DNA of 64,000 nt from Mesolinea sp040772305. GTDB taxonomy: Bacteria; Chloroflexota; Anaerolineae; Anaerolineales; Anaerolineaceae. Positions 34,312 to 42,921 of this stretch are shown one piece after another. Location of the stretch: contig JAXGYK010000001.1 in assembly GCA_040772305.1 (NCBI GenBank), forward strand, positions 1 to 64,000, read 5' to 3'. A model generated the notes under the pieces. It searched no databases, was not told the origin of the DNA, and saw nothing but the letters and a program-made list of their open reading frames with translations. Position 1 is the first letter of the stretch, and each line of letters begins with the position of its first letter. Made by a program: the position numbers and the translations under genes.

Positions 34312-35634
34312 TTATTCTTTAGAGTATCGATCAAAAAAGGAGTGCTTGCTAAGTATCTGAAGCGGCACTCTTTTTAAAATACTTCTGATTAATCTCAGAT
34401 TCGTTAATAGTGATAGAACAACTACTTTTGCTGCACTAAGGTAGTCTCCTACACTGGGTCTTCGAAGGATTGGCCGTTCCATAACAATCGAGGGCGTCTT
34501 CTTACAGATCAGTTTTCCGAATGCAATTCGATCCCACAGGGCTTGCTTCTTATGCATTAATGGTCTCAATTGAGAATGAATTACTTTTTCGATTTCGATT
34601 TCCCTCAACGCAAAGCGTTTAGCGGCACAGGCACCCTCAATGAGCGATAAACCCGCTTCTGTCCGTACTATAAGAACAGACTTTTCATGGGGCAGTCTAA
34701 TGTGTTCCAGCCGCCAGGCGTCCCCAGCAGAAATATCTGCAAGATCTGCCAAACTATCATGGCAAAAGACACATCTGGGATGTGCAATCAGTTGACTGCC
34801 GAAACCCTGTATTTGTTTAGACTTCGGGACAAAAAACTCCTTGCCATCTTTGGTGCAAACAGATAGAGTTCCAGGCCAATCCCCACCTCGGTAACGAATC
34901 TCGGATAAGCTTTCTGGTTTAAATCCATATCGTTCAAGTGTGAACTTCTGACCAGCAATTGTCGTTCGTCCCCCACAGAATAAGCCAATAGAAAATACAA
35001 TTCGTCCTTGCAAACTGCTAAAAATACCCTGTGTCTTTCTTAGAGCTTGGATCTCGCATGGCAGCCCTACAAAGGCGTACCTTCCAAGTTTATTACGTAT
35101 ATCTCTGATTACTTGTCCCACAGGAGCTGGCCAATAAATAGATCCTGCTGCTTTTTTAACCTCTGCTTCGGAAATTGCATACCTCATCACTGGCACAAGA
35201 GGGTTATTAGGATTGGGCTGCAGGAGATAAACACCATCAATGATGTTTTCTTTTAAAGCGTGTATTAGAATCCCGCTAACAATCCCTCCGGAGGAAGCTT
35301 GTCTTAAAAATGCAAGATCGTTATAAGAACCGATATAAGCTTGTTTGTAGTTCCCTGCCCAATAATTGGAGGGTAGTTTTCCAAAGACAGCCCTGTTGAG
35401 AGCATCCATATCAATTTCGTGGCCTGGGCAAACTTTTAGGCAGTAACCAATGCAGTGTTTACAAGTGCTTTGGTCTTCGACCACAATTCGGTTCCGGCCA
35501 AACATATCCGGAACCATTGAAATGTTATAAAAAGGACATGCACCAATGCATGTCCCACATTCCAAACAAAGATTTGCACAATCTACTTCAGTAACGTTTA
35601 ACAAATTCCTTCTATCCGTGTTACGTTCTACCAC
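34312..35634 (-). CDS. Ferredoxin-domain FrhB/F420-dehydrogenase beta-subunit-like protein
   Basis: About 440 residues from a GTG at 35634 (14-base overlap with the permease); a TTG at 35604 with AAGGA upstream is also possible, and the frame extends to 35694. Two 4Fe-4S motifs (CANLCLECGTCIGACP, then CKHCIGYCLKVCP) precede an FrhB-type domain: RQASSGGIVSGILIHAL, FVGLPCEIQALRKTQG, SIGLFCGG, IRYRGGDWPG, CVFCHDSLADLADISAGD. Such proteins transfer electrons between ferredoxin and a flavin-bound substrate; F420 itself is not implied. It may supply reduced flavin or reductase activity to the neighbouring pathway. Confidence 0.78.
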   Translation of the reverse strand: MVERNTDRRNLLNVTEVDCANLCLECGTCIGACPFYNISMVPDMFGRNRIVVEDQSTCKHCIGYCLKVCPGHEIDMDALNRAVFGKLPSNYWAGNYKQAYIGSYNDLAFLRQASSGGIVSGILIHALKENIIDGVYLLQPNPNNPLVPVMRYAISEAEVKKAAGSIYWPAPVGQVIRDIRNKLGRYAFVGLPCEIQALRKTQGIFSSLQGRIVFSIGLFCGGRTTIAGQKFTLERYGFKPESLSEIRYRGGDWPGTLSVCTKDGKEFFVPKSKQIQGFGSQLIAHPRCVFCHDSLADLADISAGDAWRLEHIRLPHEKSVLIVRTEAGLSLIEGACAAKRFALREIEIEKVIHSQLRPLMHKKQALWDRIAFGKLICKKTPSIVMERPILRRPSVGDYLSAAKVVVLSLLTNLRLIRSILKRVPLQILSKHSFFDRYSKE

Positions 35635-36658
35635 GTTGCCAAGGCATAACCCACTCTTGGATTTTTTCAATCGTACCAGAAAGTACCGCACCAAGAAGCA
35701 TAACCAGCAGTAAGGCTGCGTACATCTTTTCTGTTACCATGATTTCCCAATAGTAGAGGATCAGGTAGCCCAAACCTGTTTTAGCCCTAACGAACTCAAT
35801 TGCGACAATTACATTTAATGCGGTTCCAATTGCGAGGCGCAATCCAGCAAAAATAAAGGGCAAGGCGCCTGGAATAATGACGTGGCGGAACATCTGTACA
35901 GCGTTGGCACCATAGTTACGCCCAGCCTCCAGGTAAACATTTTCTACCGACGCTACACCAGCCATCGTATTAATGGCCACCTGAAAAAATGAGGCTATTG
36001 CTACAACAGCTATTTTTGGTGCTTCTCCGAAAGGATCTGCAAACACAAGCATCATAATCGGGAAGATCGTTACTTTTGGAAGTACGTAGATAGCTGACAT
36101 CATCGAATTAAGCATCGTCCGCACTGGTTTGCTAACGCCCATAATCACGCCGACGAGAATTCCGGGAATAGCTCCTACAAGGAATCCGCTGGTTACGCGA
36201 AAAAGGGTTGCTAAAAGATGACTTTCTTTAAGTAAGGTGTCGACACCCTTCCACCCATTTTCTGAAAACTTTTGTGGTATCAGCCATGGCCTTCCCAGTA
36301 AGCTCGTCTTAGTAAAGTTATCATATCCAGTTATCAGTTCCCAGAGAGCGACTGCTATTCGGGAGGGAGGCGGGAACCAGCGGGCATTCAAAATCCCAGC
36401 TTGAACCGTAAGTTCCCATGCCAGCAAAACCAGTAAAGGAAATCCAACAGCAAGCACTTTCTCAAAGATCTTTTGATCTTTTACCCGCAACACATTAGCT
36501 AACTGCTGGGCAATTAAGACGATAAGCGCAAAATCAATTACTACCCCCAGCAGATAGATTTTTCTCCATAATCCCAGTACCGTAAAAAGAAGATTGAAAA
36601 AAACAAAAGCACTGATAACAACAAGATATTTTTGTGAAGGAGTAAGGCCTTTTTTCAT
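35621..36658 (-). CDS. NitT/TauT-type ABC transporter permease
   Basis: 345 residues. A longer-than-usual N-terminus with two or three extra helices precedes a standard binding-protein-dependent permease domain with the EAA loop VYLEAGRNYGANAVQMFRHVIIPGALPFIF, in which EAGRNYGA contacts the ATPase. Starts over the ATPase stop (ATGA). Family members import nitrate, sulfonates, thiamine precursors or aromatic acids; the substrate here is unknown, but the locus suggests an organic acid for the aro-like pathway. Confidence 0.88.
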   Translation of the reverse strand: MKKGLTPSQKYLVVISAFVFFNLLFTVLGLWRKIYLLGVVIDFALIVLIAQQLANVLRVKDQKIFEKVLAVGFPLLVLLAWELTVQAGILNARWFPPPSRIAVALWELITGYDNFTKTSLLGRPWLIPQKFSENGWKGVDTLLKESHLLATLFRVTSGFLVGAIPGILVGVIMGVSKPVRTMLNSMMSAIYVLPKVTIFPIMMLVFADPFGEAPKIAVVAIASFFQVAINTMAGVASVENVYLEAGRNYGANAVQMFRHVIIPGALPFIFAGLRLAIGTALNVIVAIEFVRAKTGLGYLILYYWEIMVTEKMYAALLLVMLLGAVLSGTIEKIQEWVMPWQRGRT

Positions 36659-37437
36659 CGTTGCGCCTCCATTGCGGCTACAACTTCATCGCGAAGGGAT
36701 TCCCAGATTGCGTAAGATAGTCGAGCATATTCAGGAGTACCGGTAGTTTCCATGCCACGAGGCCTTGGTATTTCTACATTGAACAGGGCTTTTTTGGTGC
36801 CAGGGTGAGCTGTCATAAGAATGATTTGATCGCTTAAAAGGACAGCTTCATCAATACTATGGGTAATATAAATAACTGTCTTCTTGGTCGACTCCCATAT
36901 CTCCAGAATCATTTCCTGCAATACATTGCGCGTCTGAGCATCCAAAGCGCCAAGTGGCTCGTCCATCAACAAAACTTCTGGATCATTTGCCAGGGCGCGT
37001 GCGATGCTAACCCTTTGTTTCATACCTCCGGAGATCTGGTGGGGGTAATAGCTCACAAACTTATTCAAGCCCACTTTATCGATCCAATAGCTTGCTCTTT
37101 CACGCCTCTCAGTGAGGCCTATACCCCTCATCTCCAAGCCAAAAAACACATTATCTAAAACGGTTTTCCAAGGGAAAATAGCGTATTCCTGGAACACCAC
37201 ATTATTCAAAGGCTTTGATGGATCATTGCCTGGGATAATCTGAACCTTCCCTTTTGTTGCCGGCATCAAACCAGCTAAAATTCTTAGAACTGTGGATTTT
37301 CCACAACCAGAAGGCCCAACAATGGAGACAAATTGCCCCTCTTCTACAGTCATGTTAAAGTCCTTCACGGCATCCATTTTGCCACGTGGTGTGTCAAAAG
37401 TTTTCCAGAGCCCCTCAACAATTATTTTTTCTGCCAT
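36655..37437 (-). CDS. NitT/TauT-type ABC transporter ATP-binding protein
   Basis: 260 residues from the ATG at 37437 (GGAGAC upstream), not the longer frame. Walker A GPSGCGKST, Q-loop VFQEYAIFPW, signature ISGGMKQR, Walker B LLMDEPLGALD and H-loop ITHSIDEAV are all canonical, so this is a normal homodimeric NBD. Energises the adjacent permease. Confidence 0.92.
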   Translation of the reverse strand: MAEKIIVEGLWKTFDTPRGKMDAVKDFNMTVEEGQFVSIVGPSGCGKSTVLRILAGLMPATKGKVQIIPGNDPSKPLNNVVFQEYAIFPWKTVLDNVFFGLEMRGIGLTERRERASYWIDKVGLNKFVSYYPHQISGGMKQRVSIARALANDPEVLLMDEPLGALDAQTRNVLQEMILEIWESTKKTVIYITHSIDEAVLLSDQIILMTAHPGTKKALFNVEIPRPRGMETTGTPEYARLSYAIWESLRDEVVAAMEAQR

Positions 37438-37522
37438 GGTTTGTCTCCAATGGTGTGTGTAAACAGCCACTCAGGATTCCTGACTGGCTGTTTATCTGTT
37501 AACTGTGACAACCGAAGGTTAT

Positions 37523-38650
37523 CTACTTTATGTTTTCCAAAGCCCAATCAATGAACTGGTTATCAACAACATTCATCATGTCCAACGGCTCTGTATACTC
37601 AAGACGTCCATTTTCCCGGTGAACCATTTCGACATCTGCCAGCCCTTCAAGTTCAATAGTGAGATTTGGATCGTAGATTACAGGAACACCCGTCTTAATG
37701 TCTTCTGGCGTGCTGGAAACGTATGCAAGATACGCTGCAATATTCTCTTCGGAGAGGTAGTCATCGCCTTGCATCGCTCGGGCTGCTTCCATTAATGCCA
37801 GCACGAATCTTTTGGCGACTTCAGGATTTTCATTAATCATTTTCCCAGAAGCCACAAAAGCAACAGTCATCAGGCCGGGGGTAATATCCCTTTCGAAGGC
37901 CACAGCTGATCCTGCGCTAATAACCTGGTCAGCATATGGTGAACCTAGTAAGCCTGCATCAATTGCTTTATTTTCGAAAGATGCCGGCATATCAGCATTT
38001 CCAATATTCACAAGCTCTACATCAAAGATAGAAAGGCCACCTCGCTGAAGCGCTTTAGCTGCCAGATATTCTCCTCCGCTCCCAGGGTCACCTGCAACCG
38101 CAACAACCTTACCTTTTAGGTCTTCAACTTTAGTAACCTCTCCGCTGTCAAACAAGTCTTTTCTCAGCAGGAATACAGTTGGACTGTCAGTAAATGGCTC
38201 TATTGCACCAGGAGCAATGATTCTAAGATCCATACCCTTTGCCCAGGCATTCCAAAGCGAAACAACAATCGCAACACCTCCAAAATCGACCTTGCCATCA
38301 CTTAGAAACGCAATTGCCTCGGTTCCAGATTTTACCGAAATCATCTCAACATTTAAGCCATATTTCTCAAAATAACCACGTTCTTTTGCAACATAAGCAG
38401 TTGCAAATTTCATAATGGGTACATAAGCCAATTTGAGATCAATGGGTGGATCAATTGGCGCTACACCAGGCTCCTCTGCAGGTGCTGGAGCAGGCGCATC
38501 GGTAGCTGCCACCTCTTCAGCTGGTTTAGCAGGTTCCTCAACTTTTTCTGCAGGGGCTGCAGTAGGTGCTGGAGTTGCAGGGGCACATGCGGAAACCAAG
38601 AGTGTAAAAACTAAACTTAAGATTAAAAACCTGATCAAAGACTTCTTCAT
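37523..38650 (-). CDS. NitT/TauT-type ABC transporter substrate-binding lipoprotein
   Basis: 375 residues. Signal peptide with lipobox VSAC (Cys22), a ~45-residue Ala/Pro/Thr/Glu-rich tether, then an NMT1/THI5-like periplasmic-binding fold (LKLAYVPIMKFATAYVAKE, SVKSGTEAIAFLSDGKVDF, LKGKVVAVAGDPGSGGEYLA). The tether style is typical of Anaerolineae lipoproteins. First gene of the SBP-ATPase-permease operon; AGGAG upstream. The ligand is unknown; the family binds sulfonates, pyrimidines and aromatic acids. Confidence 0.9.
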   Translation of the reverse strand: MKKSLIRFLILSLVFTLLVSACAPATPAPTAAPAEKVEEPAKPAEEVAATDAPAPAPAEEPGVAPIDPPIDLKLAYVPIMKFATAYVAKERGYFEKYGLNVEMISVKSGTEAIAFLSDGKVDFGGVAIVVSLWNAWAKGMDLRIIAPGAIEPFTDSPTVFLLRKDLFDSGEVTKVEDLKGKVVAVAGDPGSGGEYLAAKALQRGGLSIFDVELVNIGNADMPASFENKAIDAGLLGSPYADQVISAGSAVAFERDITPGLMTVAFVASGKMINENPEVAKRFVLALMEAARAMQGDDYLSEENIAAYLAYVSSTPEDIKTGVPVIYDPNLTIELEGLADVEMVHRENGRLEYTEPLDMMNVVDNQFIDWALENIK

Positions 38651-38716
38651 TTTAATGCTCCTTTCGTGAACACTTTCTCCTTTTCAGAGAGTTTCTCTCT
38701 GTCAAACCCTTTTGAA

Positions 38717-40071
38717 GAGGCTGTTGAAAAAAAGTAGTTTATTCAGCAGGAACACTATTGATTCCAGTTGTGAAGCGGACCAGGGGTTCATTTTGGTTCT
38801 TTTAGCCTAGTTTTATCAGATCTTTCAGCTCCTTTTTCACCACTTTTCCTACACTATCGACAATCCTCCCTCACTCAGCCTAACATGTCCCATAACTCGG
38901 ACTGTTGAATCCCACCCCGCTGATCAGTTTCACCATACGCTTCAAATTGAGAACGATCGCTGTAAGATATGCCTGAACCCCATACTTCTCCAATCCAATA
39001 TATCGGCAGCGCCCCAGGCCATGCTGCAGTTTGGCTTCCCCAAATTTGCGCTCAATCTGATACCGCACCCGTCTCCCCTGCTGGTACTCCTCCGTCCTGA
39101 TCATTTCCTGCCAGACCTGTTTGTTGCTGTCTTTCTTTTTCAGGCGATTATCCTTCAGCAAGATCGCTGAATGCAAGCCTTTATACTCCAGATAAAAATG
39201 ATTGTGCCCATCATCATAGCCCCGATCGGCAGCATAGGTCTCAACCGGCAATCCCTGCTTCATGTCCATGTCCACCAGGCTGGTAAAGTGTTTCCCATCC
39301 CAGGCATTCCCGCCGCTGACTTCCAGTCCTGTGATCAAATGGCTCTCCGCGTTCATGCTCACATGCGTTTTATAGCCATAGAAATAATTCATTCTTACTT
39401 CCTCTTTCCCTTCCGGCGTCTGCACTTTTTGACTATGTTTGAACCCCCATTTGGCATCCGGATCCTCAGGGTTATCCGGGTCATCTTTATCTGTATTGAC
39501 ATTAGCTTCACTGTGGACGCTGTCGATGATCTGGATTGCGCCAAACCGTACGCCTCGTTTGCGGGCCGTTTCAATGATCTCTGCCAGCATCTCTTCGAAT
39601 ACTTTCAGTTTCCCTCTTTTCCGCAATCGCTCCCGAAACACGCTCAGGGTAGAGTGATCCGGTGCTTTCTGATCGATTGCCAGTCCCACAAACCATTTGG
39701 CTGGCAGGTTCTCATTGAGATAAACCTCCGTTTGCCGCTCAGAGAGATCATACAGGTAGCTGATCAGCAGGCTTCTCAGCAAGAGTGCCGGGTCATAGGC
39801 TGGTCTCCCTGCCAGCCCTTCTCCCTTATAGAATTTGCTCAGCTTTTTGGTGTAATCTGTCCAGTCAATCAGGGCATTGAGTTTACGTAAAAAGTGGTCT
39901 TCGGGTACGATCTGTTCGTAAAGAAAATCTCCAAAGAAGGAGTGCTGGTCTGTCTGGATGAACCGTGGGTTTGCCATCTGCGTTGTTTACCTTTCCTTTG
40001 CAGTATGGATGAATTAGACCATCTATCTTTCTTGTTCGAAAGGTTTTTGCACTTGTTTTTCAACGGTCTCT
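38717..40071 (-). mobile_element. IS5/IS1182-like insertion sequence (1355 bp)
   Basis: Inverted repeats GAGGCTGTTGAAAAA (left) and GAGACCGTTGAAAAA (right, reverse strand) bound the element, with a 6-base target duplication TTTGAA at 38711-38716 and 40072-40077. It separates the SBP gene from the AroQ-like fragment and aroA-like gene. Confidence 0.85.
38880..39977 (-). CDS. Transposase, DUF772/DDE type (IS5/IS1182-like)
   Basis: 365 residues. N-terminal DUF772-like region (GRPAYDPALLLRSLLISYLY, LSERQTEVYLNENL), then DDE catalytic residues in IIDSVHSEAN, YAADRGYDD and RYQIERKFGEAKL. Apparently intact. A single copy is seen in this window. Confidence 0.9.
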   Translation of the reverse strand: MANPRFIQTDQHSFFGDFLYEQIVPEDHFLRKLNALIDWTDYTKKLSKFYKGEGLAGRPAYDPALLLRSLLISYLYDLSERQTEVYLNENLPAKWFVGLAIDQKAPDHSTLSVFRERLRKRGKLKVFEEMLAEIIETARKRGVRFGAIQIIDSVHSEANVNTDKDDPDNPEDPDAKWGFKHSQKVQTPEGKEEVRMNYFYGYKTHVSMNAESHLITGLEVSGGNAWDGKHFTSLVDMDMKQGLPVETYAADRGYDDGHNHFYLEYKGLHSAILLKDNRLKKKDSNKQVWQEMIRTEEYQQGRRVRYQIERKFGEAKLQHGLGRCRYIGLEKYGVQAYLTAIVLNLKRMVKLISGVGFNSPSYGTC

Positions 40072-40138
40072 TTGAAGTATCTTGATACGATAATGATATT
40101 TTATTATGTTTAGCTTATTCTGACCTCTCCGATCTGTA

Positions 40139-40255
40139 TTATTCTATCTTCGCAAACCAAGTGGATAACTCCTCAACCTCATCCCAACAATAAATGCCTG
40201 GCTCACGCATGCCATCTAAATTAAAGTTTGGCTCATGAACTACCAGGCTTCTCAT
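40139..40255 (-). pseudogene. AroQ-like N-terminal fragment (type II 3-dehydroquinate dehydratase)
   Basis: A 38-codon ORF with AAGGA five bases before the ATG, starting 16 bases after the aroA-like stop. It contains EPNFNLDGMREPGIY, matching the N-terminal motif GPNLNLLGxREPxIYG of AroQ, then a helix-like EVEELSTWF. Full AroQ is ~145 residues; here a TAA follows at once and no further AroQ sequence is found before or beyond the IS5-like element. Most likely a truncated relic, possibly from a deletion near the IS insertion; a retained small protein is less likely. Confidence 0.55.
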
Positions 40256-40271
40256 CTTTCGTCCTTTCTAT

Positions 40272-41576
40272 TCAAGATGAAGCAACTTCAAATTTTGCTC
40301 CCAAGGCCTTAATATCATTTAAAAAGCTTGGATATGACACCGCTGCAGCACCCGGATCTGTAATATTGGTTTTTCCATCAGCTACTAAACCAGCGATTGT
40401 ATAACTCATCATCACTCTGTGGTCACTGTAAGATTCAACAGTTGCTCCTTGGAGCTTCTTGACACCTTTAATGATCAGTCCATCCCGCGTTACTTCTGTT
40501 TTGGCGCCCATTAAGTTAAGCTGCCCCATTGCTTCCAGCCTGTCACATTCCTTATAATGAACTTGCTCAGCGTTATAAATGGTGCTTGTGCCTTCACAGT
40601 GAGCCAAAAGGATACTGAGAATCGGAATCATATCAGGTGCATCGTTGCAGTCAATATCGATAGCCTTAAGCGGCTTTCCTCCGACGACTTCTATTGTTTT
40701 AGCCTCCAAGTCATACCTTAGGTCAGCACCTACCCGTTCTAAGGCTTCAAGAATTTTCCCTTCCGGATGGAAGGTTTCAGCATCCAGGTTTGAATATTTA
40801 ATTCTGGATTCACTAATAGCAGCCAGAACAAGACCAAAGGATGCCAGAGCAATATCTCCGGGTATTTCGACATTTGCAGGTTTAAAACTCTGCCCGCCCT
40901 TTACAAAAAACTCTGCTCTGTCAGGTCCGTATTCAACCTCAACTCCAAATGGTTTCATCATCTGAATCATCAGTTCGGTGTAGCTGGCTTCATTAAGCTT
41001 ACCATCCTCAACGTTTATTGTTACATCGTGTCCGGTAAAAGGTGAGAGAAGGAGCAAACCGCTCGTCCATGGCGAAATCAATCCATTTATTTCGACATGA
41101 TCACTAAGCGTTGTCACGTCTCTTGATCTGATCACACAAGGTAAAAGGCCGTTTAACTGTGTAGACCAAACATCAATGCCCCAGTTATTGAGTGCCTGGA
41201 TGTACGGTCCTAAGGGTCGCGAGCGTAGTGAGCTATCGCCAGTATATACAACAGTTCCCGGTGCCGTGGCCGAAACTGCTAAAAGGAAATTAATTGTTGA
41301 ACCAGAGTTCCCGCAATTAAGAATATTCGACGGCGTTTTAAATGGACCGCCTTTCACACGATAGCCACCTTCGATTGGCGTATAGATGCTTCCAAGTTCG
41401 GTAAGACATTCCATCGTTGAGAGGTTATCAAGCGAAGAACTAATACCCGTCACTTCCGACTCACCATCCGCCAGCGCACTCAGGATTAACCCGCGATGCG
41501 TATGGTATTTTGATGGAGGCGCTATAAGCGTTCCATCTAGTGGCTTTATTAAGGGATTAACAGTTAAAACACTCAT
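40272..41576 (-). CDS. EPSP-synthase-like enolpyruvyl transferase with altered substrate site
   Basis: 434 residues with the full AroA fold and repeats: LDNLSTMECLTELG, NCGNSGSTINFLL, GDSSLRSRPLGPYIQAL, VEIPGDIALASFGLVLAA, NDAPDMIPILSILLAHCEG, YKECDRLEAM and SDHRVMMSYTIAGLV. Residues that normally hold shikimate 3-phosphate and PEP deviate: KS..(S)HR is KYHTHR (Ser to Tyr), GTxR is STIN (Arg to Asn), and SSQ is ISP (Gln to Pro). The PEP-side Asp, Glu and Arg residues look conserved. Housekeeping AroA function is therefore doubtful. It directly follows the DinB-like gene and precedes the AroQ-like fragment. Confidence 0.82.
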   Translation of the reverse strand: MSVLTVNPLIKPLDGTLIAPPSKYHTHRGLILSALADGESEVTGISSSLDNLSTMECLTELGSIYTPIEGGYRVKGGPFKTPSNILNCGNSGSTINFLLAVSATAPGTVVYTGDSSLRSRPLGPYIQALNNWGIDVWSTQLNGLLPCVIRSRDVTTLSDHVEINGLISPWTSGLLLLSPFTGHDVTINVEDGKLNEASYTELMIQMMKPFGVEVEYGPDRAEFFVKGGQSFKPANVEIPGDIALASFGLVLAAISESRIKYSNLDAETFHPEGKILEALERVGADLRYDLEAKTIEVVGGKPLKAIDIDCNDAPDMIPILSILLAHCEGTSTIYNAEQVHYKECDRLEAMGQLNLMGAKTEVTRDGLIIKGVKKLQGATVESYSDHRVMMSYTIAGLVADGKTNITDPGAAAVSYPSFLNDIKALGAKFEVASS

Positions 41577-42041
41577 CTAATCCATTCCTTTCCGGTGTTC
41601 TTCCCATAATTGCTTTGTCACCTGCATATGGCCCAGATGCAAAGCTGTGTGTTCAACAACATGGATTACGATCCACTCTACGGAGACCTTACGTCCCTTA
41701 ACTTCACGAAGGTGCTGAATTTCATTGCAACCCACAGTTTCAAGGATCCGCTTTGTTTCAGATTGTATGCTTTCATACATCTGATAAAGTTGATCCAGGT
41801 TTTCCGCATATGCCTTGAATTCAGCCGTCCTGTCGCGCTCAATTTTTACTTGATTTAGGTTTTCGGTAATCCACCAGTTTTGAGAGCAGATCGTATGATA
41901 GGCAGTTGTATAGAGCGAGTTAAAGTTTTCCCCGCCCGGTTTCCAGTTCATCCCCTCAACACCAACCTCTTCTAAAATTGCAAATATTTCCTCGTGTGAG
42001 GCTGCAAGAATTATTATAGAAGTTGCAAAATGTGATATCAC
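41577..42041 (-). CDS. DinB-like metal-binding four-helix protein
   Basis: 154 residues. Helical bundle of the DinB/YfiT superfamily: first metal His in TTAYHTICSQNWW, then the pair in VVEHTALHLGHMQVTK. The superfamily includes thiol-dependent isomerases and transferases such as maleylpyruvate isomerase. It starts over the aroE stop (ATGA) and ends one base before the aroA-like start, so it is embedded in the aro-like operon and probably catalyses a step in it. The substrate is unknown. Confidence 0.75.
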   Translation of the reverse strand: MISHFATSIIILAASHEEIFAILEEVGVEGMNWKPGGENFNSLYTTAYHTICSQNWWITENLNQVKIERDRTAEFKAYAENLDQLYQMYESIQSETKRILETVGCNEIQHLREVKGRKVSVEWIVIHVVEHTALHLGHMQVTKQLWEEHRKGMD

Positions 42042-42913
42042 CTTTTCTCCTTCATCGCATTCAGTGTTTCTTCTGCGATGGTAAACATCACATCAATTGG
42101 CGGTTTTTGTCCTGTCCAGATTTCAAAAGAGGCTGCTCCCTGGTAGACCAACATTCCCAAGCCGTCAATGGTTTTTCGTCCCTCCGAGGCTGCCCTTTTT
42201 AGGAAGTGTGTTTCCTGGGGGTTATAGACAATATCAAAGAAAAAAGCATCGCGTGGTAACTTAAGATGTTCTGGCCAAGGTGTCTGATCTGCCTTTGGTG
42301 CCATTCCAATCGGCGATGCGTTTACCACTAAATCTACACCCTCAGCAGCGCCCATCAAATTGGCCTCAGTGAAAAGCATTCCAAATAGAGAGTTAGGTGC
42401 ATACATGGATGACAGGTCGTTTACCAGTTTTGCTGCCTGTGACTCGACAACATCTAGCAAGATTACCGATCTTACCTTAGCTTGGGCAAGTGCATATACA
42501 GCAGCACGTGCAGCACCACCTGCCCCAATGAAAAGGATCTTCATTCCTTCAGGGTTAACTCCATTGGACTCCAACTGCTTCATAAAACCAATAGGATCAG
42601 TATTTGTTCCGTAGAGCTTGCCGTCAAGGTTTTTTATTGTATTAACAGCTCCCATGTGTTTTGCAGCATCATCAATCTCATCCAGATAAGGGATTACCAG
42701 ACTTTTAAGGGGAACAGACACATTACAACCTTCGAATGCAAGTGCCTTTAATCCAGCAATTCCTTCAGCCACTGCTTCGGGCTGCACAGGTAATGGCAAG
42801 TAAACCCAATCTAAACCCAGAGCCTCAAAGGCCGCGTTATGCATAACGGGACTCATACTGTGGCCAACCGGCCAACTCATTAATCCAACTTTCTTTGTTT
42901 TCGATGTAACCAT
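42038..42913 (-). CDS. aroE: Shikimate dehydrogenase family protein
   Basis: 291 residues from the ATG at 42913; a GTG at 42925 that overlaps the upstream stop is the alternative. Canonical features: PVGHSMSPVMHNAAF (shikimate-binding SxS), NVSVPLK with the catalytic Lys, GAVNTI, GTNTDPIGF, NADP Rossmann GAGGAARAAV, NASPIGM, DIVYNPQETHFL and a C-terminal GMLVYQGAASFEIWTG. All known catalytic residues are kept, so reduction of 3-dehydroshikimate or oxidation of shikimate/quinate is plausible. Coupled to a citrate-synthase-like gene upstream and dinB-like gene downstream. Confidence 0.92.
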   Translation of the reverse strand: MVTSKTKKVGLMSWPVGHSMSPVMHNAAFEALGLDWVYLPLPVQPEAVAEGIAGLKALAFEGCNVSVPLKSLVIPYLDEIDDAAKHMGAVNTIKNLDGKLYGTNTDPIGFMKQLESNGVNPEGMKILFIGAGGAARAAVYALAQAKVRSVILLDVVESQAAKLVNDLSSMYAPNSLFGMLFTEANLMGAAEGVDLVVNASPIGMAPKADQTPWPEHLKLPRDAFFFDIVYNPQETHFLKRAASEGRKTIDGLGMLVYQGAASFEIWTGQKPPIDVMFTIAEETLNAMKEKR

Positions 42914-42921
42914 TCTGTATC

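Noticed and set aside
40272..41576. Loss of the C-terminal PEP-binding Lys (Lys411 of E. coli AroA) as a sign of divergence
   Set aside because: From memory, class II EPSP synthases such as that of B. subtilis also have Val here (HVSYP), so it is not informative.
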